From assembly GCA_940671915.1 (NCBI GenBank), contig CALNVZ010003426.1, forward strand, positions 51,408,137 through 51,472,136: 64,000 nucleotides of DNA. The letters run 5' to 3'. This document shows, piece after piece, positions 59,701-64,000 of this stretch. The position numbers and the translations under genes are program-made. The notes beneath the pieces are model-generated. The model was not told the origin of the DNA. It was given only the letters and a program-made list of their open reading frames with translations, and ran no database searches. Position 1 is the stretch's first letter. The number at the start of each line of letters is the position of its first letter. Origin of the DNA: Paracentrotus lividus (taxonomy: Eukaryota > Echinodermata > Echinoidea > Camarodonta > Echinidae).

Positions 59701-61507
59701 ATTATTATTATTTTGGTATAATCATCGAAGACTATTATAACTAAAGACGCGTTAGATGAATTACATTAAAGAAGAATATTGACGATGATTACCAAATCTC
59801 CTATAAAAGATGAAACGGATAGAAAATAGGGGAGACCGGGTATGGACGTTACAAAATTCACATTTTGGGCCAGATAATGCTAATGAAAGAACTCACGCAC
59901 TCCATATTGGGTCTGTAGTTAGCCTATTATGTTGGCTAAAACCTGAGGCATATAAAACTTGAAAACATGTAAACACTAATTAACTACAGCTTAATTAGTG
60001 AAGACATTATTTTGTAACAACCTACCCCATATACGGGGTAGGTTGTTACACCATACGGGGTCAATTGTTACAATATGTAAACATACGGGGTAAGTTGACA
60101 ATGTGTAAATCTCTTATACCATACTTTAATTTCAACTTTCCAGTTTCTTGACATCGTTAACAGTAGATCAAGTAGAGCTCTAGAATAGACAAAAGTAATA
60201 ATAGAAAAATAAAAATATTAACACCTAAAAATTGAGACACAATGTAATTTTACATATGTAATGTAATTAGGGTAAGTTGTTATCAACATGGGGTAGGTTG
60301 TTGTAACAACCTACCCCATGGGTGATTTTACACACAGAAATCAACTGTAGCACAGTCATTAGGCAGAATTACAGGGCATGGCTAGGGGGTATATTAGTGA
60401 CATACATGTACTATATTTACAATACCAGACTATCATCATGTGCCTTCAGTTGTAAGAGCTATTACAAATTTCAATATTTGTCAAAAATTTACTTTGAACT
60501 GTAAAAAATGGTTTTTGTTGTTTTACTTTTTAATAAAACAACGGAGAAACCTCACAACCGGCAGTTCATCACAGCTATGTGTAGGCTGTATATAGATGCC
60601 AGTTAGCACATCCTGTCTTGTTCCATCTTAGCACACTGAGAACTGTAACAACTGACCCGTGTAACTTCCATACCCGGTCTCCCCTACATTTAGAAGTCTC
60701 AAGCAAACATTTAAGTTTTTGTAATATTTCGTCCAAAGTACAAACTTTGTATCATTAAGCAATTATTATTATCTACTGAACTGGATTTGTTGGCTCAATC
60801 GTTTATCGTTTTCAAAAAGTTCATTCGTGTTTGGCGTTCATATTCATGAAATGTCTAATTTTCAATATTATAACTGATAAACAAAATTCATCAAATAGCT
60901 GAGGCAAGCACATTAAGCACTTAAGTTCCCATTTTAGGAAGAAATGTCGGATAAAATACAGAACCTAAAAGTAGTTAAAAAATATCATATAGCAAATGCC
61001 CATGATACCAAGATCCTCTTGCATAAAATATTAGGATTTTACGCAACTAAAAAATAAAAAAAAAATAAAAAAAAAAATCAAAAATCAAAAATCAAACACA
61101 AGTCCTAAATACACGATCCCGATTGGTTAAAAACCCGAGTTGCGTTTGACTTTCTGAGCTGAGAAGAATCTATTTTTTTCATGAAAGAGGACCCAGATAA
61201 TTATTTCCTTTAAAAACTCACATTAAAGTATTCTTACCCTTCTTTCGCTCTCTCTGACAAACGTAAATACCCGGATGTAGCAGAATAGAACAAGGCACAG
61301 AGGAATCAGAACACCCATCCCAATGAAGTAAACAGTGTAGCCGTAATGTCCCAGTCGGTCGAAGGAACAACCCATTTTCTTGACATCGAAAATATGTGCA
61401 CCGAGTCCGATGTAGTTTGGCAAATCGATGAAAGCGCATAAGACCCAAAGACTAGCAGTCATCAAAAGGGTGTTTCGACGGGTGTAGATTTTTCCGTAAT
61501 ACTTGGA
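54120..61507 (-). CDS. Melatonin-receptor-like class A GPCR, 3' part (TM4 to C-terminus), 3 exons
   Basis: Minus-strand exons 61507-61238, 55631-55377 and 54272-54120 all join in phase 0; upstream exons (TM1-TM3, DRY region) must lie beyond the right edge. The first visible exon opens with SKYYGKIYTRRN, like the second intracellular loop of melatonin receptors. It then gives TM4 with its Trp (SLWVL) and LPN, the loop Cys (GCSF) and TM5 with IPLCLVLFCYIRVF. The second exon holds the third loop, TM6 with CWTP and TM7 ending NSILYG, where melatonin receptors also lack the usual Pro (NAxxYG). The last exon begins FREGYKRLL (helix 8) and ends after a 50-aa tail at TGA. Known class role: G-protein-coupled sensing at the plasma membrane. 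The ligand cannot be told from sequence; moody/Tre1-type relatives are the main alternative. Reading past the second exon's donor (GTAAGAG) would stop six codons later. Confidence 0.9.
54368..54440 (+). repeat. tRNA-like sequence
   Basis: A perfect A box (TGGCCTAGTGG) and a B box (GGTTCAAATCC) at near-tRNA spacing, plus a CTGA/TCAG stem around CCGGCAA. No matching acceptor stem is seen. It lies in the last intron of the GPCR and is probably a tRNA-derived SINE remnant. Confidence 0.5.
55110..55355. mobile_element. Foldback with CACACAAACACTTACG ends
   Basis: GTCACACAAACACTTACGTT at about 55113 and inverted AACGTAAGTGTCTGTC...GTGTGACTGTAG at about 55317-55350 frame a poly(T) core. The same terminal motif forms the inner hairpin at 56912-57137. 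It lies 22 bases inside the intron after the TM6-TM7 exon. Confidence 0.6.
55877..56024. mobile_element. Foldback family B, copy 3
   Basis: GGGGGCAATTCAACCCAAGG to a C-run, with TCAGCCAATCAGATGCAAGC in the core. Confidence 0.85.
56253..56370. repeat. GTCGCG / GAGACGTC-type short foldback
   Basis: GTCGCGGGGACC at the left and GGCGCGACAGACGTCTCCGA at the right resemble the termini of the 14077-14846 element. Confidence 0.45.
56419..56554. mobile_element. Foldback family B, copy 4
   Basis: A 136-bp element, GGGGAGCATTTCATGACCC to ATGAAACGCCCC, about 400 bases from copy 3. Confidence 0.85.
56874..57428. mobile_element. 555-bp GCCCGTATTC foldback with CCATG duplication
   Basis: The ends GCCCGTATTCACAAAGG and the inverted partner are each flanked by CCATG (56869-56873 and 57429-57433). 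It contains the inner hairpin 56912-57137. Same termini as the 2.6-kb element at 12806-15425. Confidence 0.85.
56912..57137. mobile_element. Innermost foldback of the nest
   Basis: GCTGCAGTCACACAGACAC and the inverted GTGTCTGTGTGACTGTAGC enclose about 190 bp. Related to 55110-55355. Confidence 0.65.
58030..59205. repeat. Degenerate tandem array, ~190-220-bp units
   Basis: About six units. Each carries a G-run, AATGCCATG.TCTAATTAATCATAC, a GAAGGTTTTTAATTTGTGTA-type segment, CATTTTGCCATA and TCTCGACAATTAGTGATAAT in the same order. The third and fourth units (about 58486-58885) are nearly identical and the outer units are diverged. It lies in the large GPCR intron. Confidence 0.85.
59829..60684. 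mobile_element. 856-bp foldback with iterated GTAACAACCTACCCC
   Basis: Flanked by TA (59827-59828 and 60685-60686), with ends GGGGAGACCGGGTATGGA and the inverted partner. Inside are several direct and inverted copies of GTTACAACCTACCCCAT-like units (around 60016, 60036, 60062, 60090, 60290 and 60305). Non-coding. Confidence 0.88.
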
Positions 61508-62930
61508 CTAGAATAGAAAACAAAAGGAAAAAAAGAAGAGGTTGTTTCATGACTACTACTGTAAAATAATTATCGAATTGAAAGCTTAACTCAAGGAACC
61601 GTCAGAAAGTGAGGCTTCAGCCTAGAATAAATCAACGTGTTCAGAATTATTGTCGTTAACATTCAAATATACAATTTAAAACAGTAGGGCTTATGGGTCA
61701 AATTGACCCATGCCAGGTCATTCTTGACCCGGACATTGGGTCCATCAGGCCATGCACTCTCTGGGTAAATCTGATGCAGGTTGAGGGTCAAAGGATCATA
61801 TCGACTCAGAATTCTGCCAGGTTTCCGGGTTAAAGGCTCCGATTGACCTAAATGCCTAGTTTTAAAAGGTGACTCATCTATCATCAGGGTCAATAGATTG
61901 ATGACTATGACTCTGACCATGCTGATTACTCTTTTACTATAAGATAATTCTTTATCAGGCCTCTGGAGTCATTATCACCACCATATTAAATGAGTTAATA
62001 ATGTGTTCAAATAATATTCCGAGAGAATATAATAACAAAACACAATCACCAAGGGAATACGACGAGCTTCTTCGGGAATTGGATATTATGGTTGCTTCGT
62101 TTCCAAACGAGTACCTAGGGAGCAAATAGGGTGTACCTGACATGTCGAGATATAAAAAGTTGTCCTATCTAGGATGGTTGTATGGACCCTAACCAACATC
62201 GCTAGGGCGGACAACTCTTCAGATCAGCTGCAGGAGGGTCCCTACAAGTGGGGGCGTCCAAAATAGCCGCCCCTTTTACAAAAATTAGTATTCTGAACAC
62301 AACTGGTTGAAGAAAAGTTTTGAATACATTGAGTTTGGTATCAAATTAAAGATAATAAAATTTCCTACAATTTGGTATTAATTTTAATAGTAATAAAATT
62401 CATTAAAGGTAAAATTTTAAGCGTTAAAGTGAAATTTTTCATTTTTTTTCCGAAAAATTTAATTTTTATATTTTTATTGTTTTACCTCATGTAATAATCA
62501 TGTCAAGATCTGAAGCGCGAAACTTTTCAGAAATTTGCCCCTATGCCTGGACAACAATATGGGAAAAAGACAAAGTAATGCTTCATTTCAATAAAAAGAT
62601 ATAACGCTATAAAGTTATGAATGCAGTATACGGAAAACAACGTTTTTGCCCCATTTATGTGGAAAACCCATACATACACGTGTAATACCCTATTACAGCA
62701 CGTGCATATGTACTACAAGGCGTGATCTAACAATTTTATGAGTATAATTTATACAAGTTTTCATGAGGGTTAATAAACAACGCTGTGCTATGATGGACTT
62801 CTCATCTAGTCTATTGTGAACGGCGAGGGTGTCTAGGGTACGGGGCCCACGGGGAGGGTGGGGCGGCAGGTGTAAATTTTTAACATACTACACATAAAGG
62901 TTGAATATTATTATTTTTTGTTGTTGCTCT
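61508..62930. other. Probable upstream intron of the GPCR
   Basis: No TM1-TM3 exon was found on the minus strand. The sequence is AT-rich without a named repeat, apart from GGGTCAA-type short motifs at 61690-61900. Confidence 0.45.
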
Positions 62931-63898
62931 AGCCACATCATTTTGCCCGGGCTTTAATCTTTTTAATTTGCTTGTCCCCGGTTTGAATCTTTTTAATTTG
63001 CTTGTCCCCGCTTTCACTTTTCAGGAACCGGGATATATCTTAGTCGTTCCCCAAACCATACCCCGGATTGAAAATTTAAAAAAAGTTTGTCAACCCCCGC
63101 AATACCAATTTTTGCGATTTTTTTTTTTTTTCCCCCTTCTAATTTTGGGGCCGCTTTTTGTTTTCCATGATTCTAACCAAAGCCCCCTCAGTCCTACCCT
63201 TACGAAATGCGTTTGATGTGCAGAGTTGTTATTGTTCTTTAACCTAAATCTAGGTTTGTGATTACAGGCTTAGGTCTATTGTCTGGGAGAAGGTTCAAAG
63301 TTTATTTTGACTAAGGTTTAAAAAAATGAGTTTATTAATTTTTACACCATGGAAATTTCTAACTTCCCCAAAATGTATTTTTACAATCTCAGCAAAACAT
63401 AAGTGACAAAGAAAAATAAACTATAGTTACCATTTACAGCCTGAAGGTTGTCATGAAGGCTGAATTAAATTTTAGCAAAATGATAACAATTAAGGGTTTA
63501 AAGGGGTTTTTTTCTTCTTTTGTTTATACTATATACTGTGAAATAAAATATTTCAATTTTTTACCAGCCACACTTTTTACTTCAACCTGTCAGCTCCTCC
63601 CCTAGGCAAGAGACCTAAGTTTGTAACCATAAACGTAGATTTAACTTAAGATCAATCAACCCTATACCTCAGACGCGTTTCGTGGGGTAGGATGGAGGAG
63701 GCTCTGGTAAGTAAACAAATAAAGATAAGAGGGGGCAGTATCCCATTGAGTAGGGGAAAAAATGGCAAAATTTACCCTTTTTATTTTTCAATCTCCAGGT
63801 ATGGTTTGGGGGAACGTCCAAGATATAGCTTAAGTCCCAAAAAGTGAAAGTTAGGAAACAAAAATTAAGATTTAAAGCTTGAGCAAAATGATATGGCT
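62931..63898. mobile_element. ~970-bp foldback with AGCCACATCATTTTGC ends
   Basis: Left and right arms share AGCCAtATCATTTTGC, TTCCCCCAAACCATACC-like and CTCAGACGCGTTTCGT-like blocks in inverted order. Near the left end a 30-bp unit (TCTTTTTAATTTGCTTGTCC) is tandemly duplicated at about 62955-63011. Confidence 0.7.
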
Positions 63899-63908
63899 GA
63901 AACTGAGA

Positions 63909-63965
63909 AAATAATAATGATAATAATAATAATAATAATATTAATAATAATAATAATAATAATAA
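63909..63965. repeat. (AAT)n microsatellite
   Basis: AAT triplets with a few interruptions close to the window end. Confidence 0.95.
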
Positions 63966-64000
63966 TCAAACCTTTACGACCAATAGCGTATTGTGTATAC

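Noticed and set aside
61663-62143. Minus-strand frames upstream of the GPCR as the TM1-TM3 exon
   Set aside because: No hydrophobic helices, no DRY-like motif and no matching splice sites.

Overview
The window is animal nuclear DNA. It is AT-rich and gene-poor, with GT-AG introns, many microsatellites, a 24-base assembly gap, and an unusually dense and varied set of small inverted-repeat (foldback) elements. The gene content is an invertebrate-type WS/DGAT-like protein, an IDO that keeps its heme ligand but has a diverged pocket, and a melatonin-receptor-like GPCR. Together with the repeat style this suggests a marine invertebrate deuterostome, most likely an echinoderm such as a sea urchin. 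The taxon is inference; the genes were read directly by splicing.

Four protein-coding genes can be assembled. (1) Plus strand, 20597-23900: a three-exon WS/DGAT-like acyltransferase homologue of 693 aa whose HHxxxDG active-site motif is degenerate. (2) Minus strand, 33294-28439: a six-exon TRMT10B-type tRNA (position 9) methyltransferase. (3) Minus strand, 49406-39093: a complete 13-exon indoleamine 2,3-dioxygenase of 392 aa. All exon phases agree; it keeps the proximal heme histidine but has Met where IDO1 has the active-site Arg. (4) Minus strand, 61507-54120: the last three exons (TM4 to C-terminus) of a melatonin-receptor-like class A GPCR. Its first exons lie beyond the right edge of the window.

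Layout: 1-20.5 kb has no recognisable gene and is a patchwork of foldback elements, some nested. 20.6-23.9 kb is the WS/DGAT gene. 23.9-28.4 kb is intergenic, with the assembly gap, two foldbacks and an 18-bp minisatellite. 28.4-33.3 kb is TRMT10B. 33.3-39.1 kb is intergenic, with a possible CRE promoter, a long ATC-type microsatellite and a Penelope-like remnant carrying a hammerhead-like motif. 39.1-49.4 kb is IDO, with four large foldbacks in its introns. 49.4-54.1 kb is intergenic. 54.1-61.5 kb is the GPCR, whose 5.6-kb intron holds a three-level nest of foldbacks, a degenerate ~200-bp tandem array and an 856-bp element. 61.5-64 kb is probably an upstream GPCR intron.

The strongest non-genic result is that internal duplications preserve two 'empty sites'. 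These prove TA target-site duplications for two foldback families. A third family, with ends GCCCGTATTC, shows perfect 5-bp duplications (CCTAG and CCATG). No transposase gene was found, so all these elements look non-autonomous. The genes are not an operon and no shared pathway is demonstrated.
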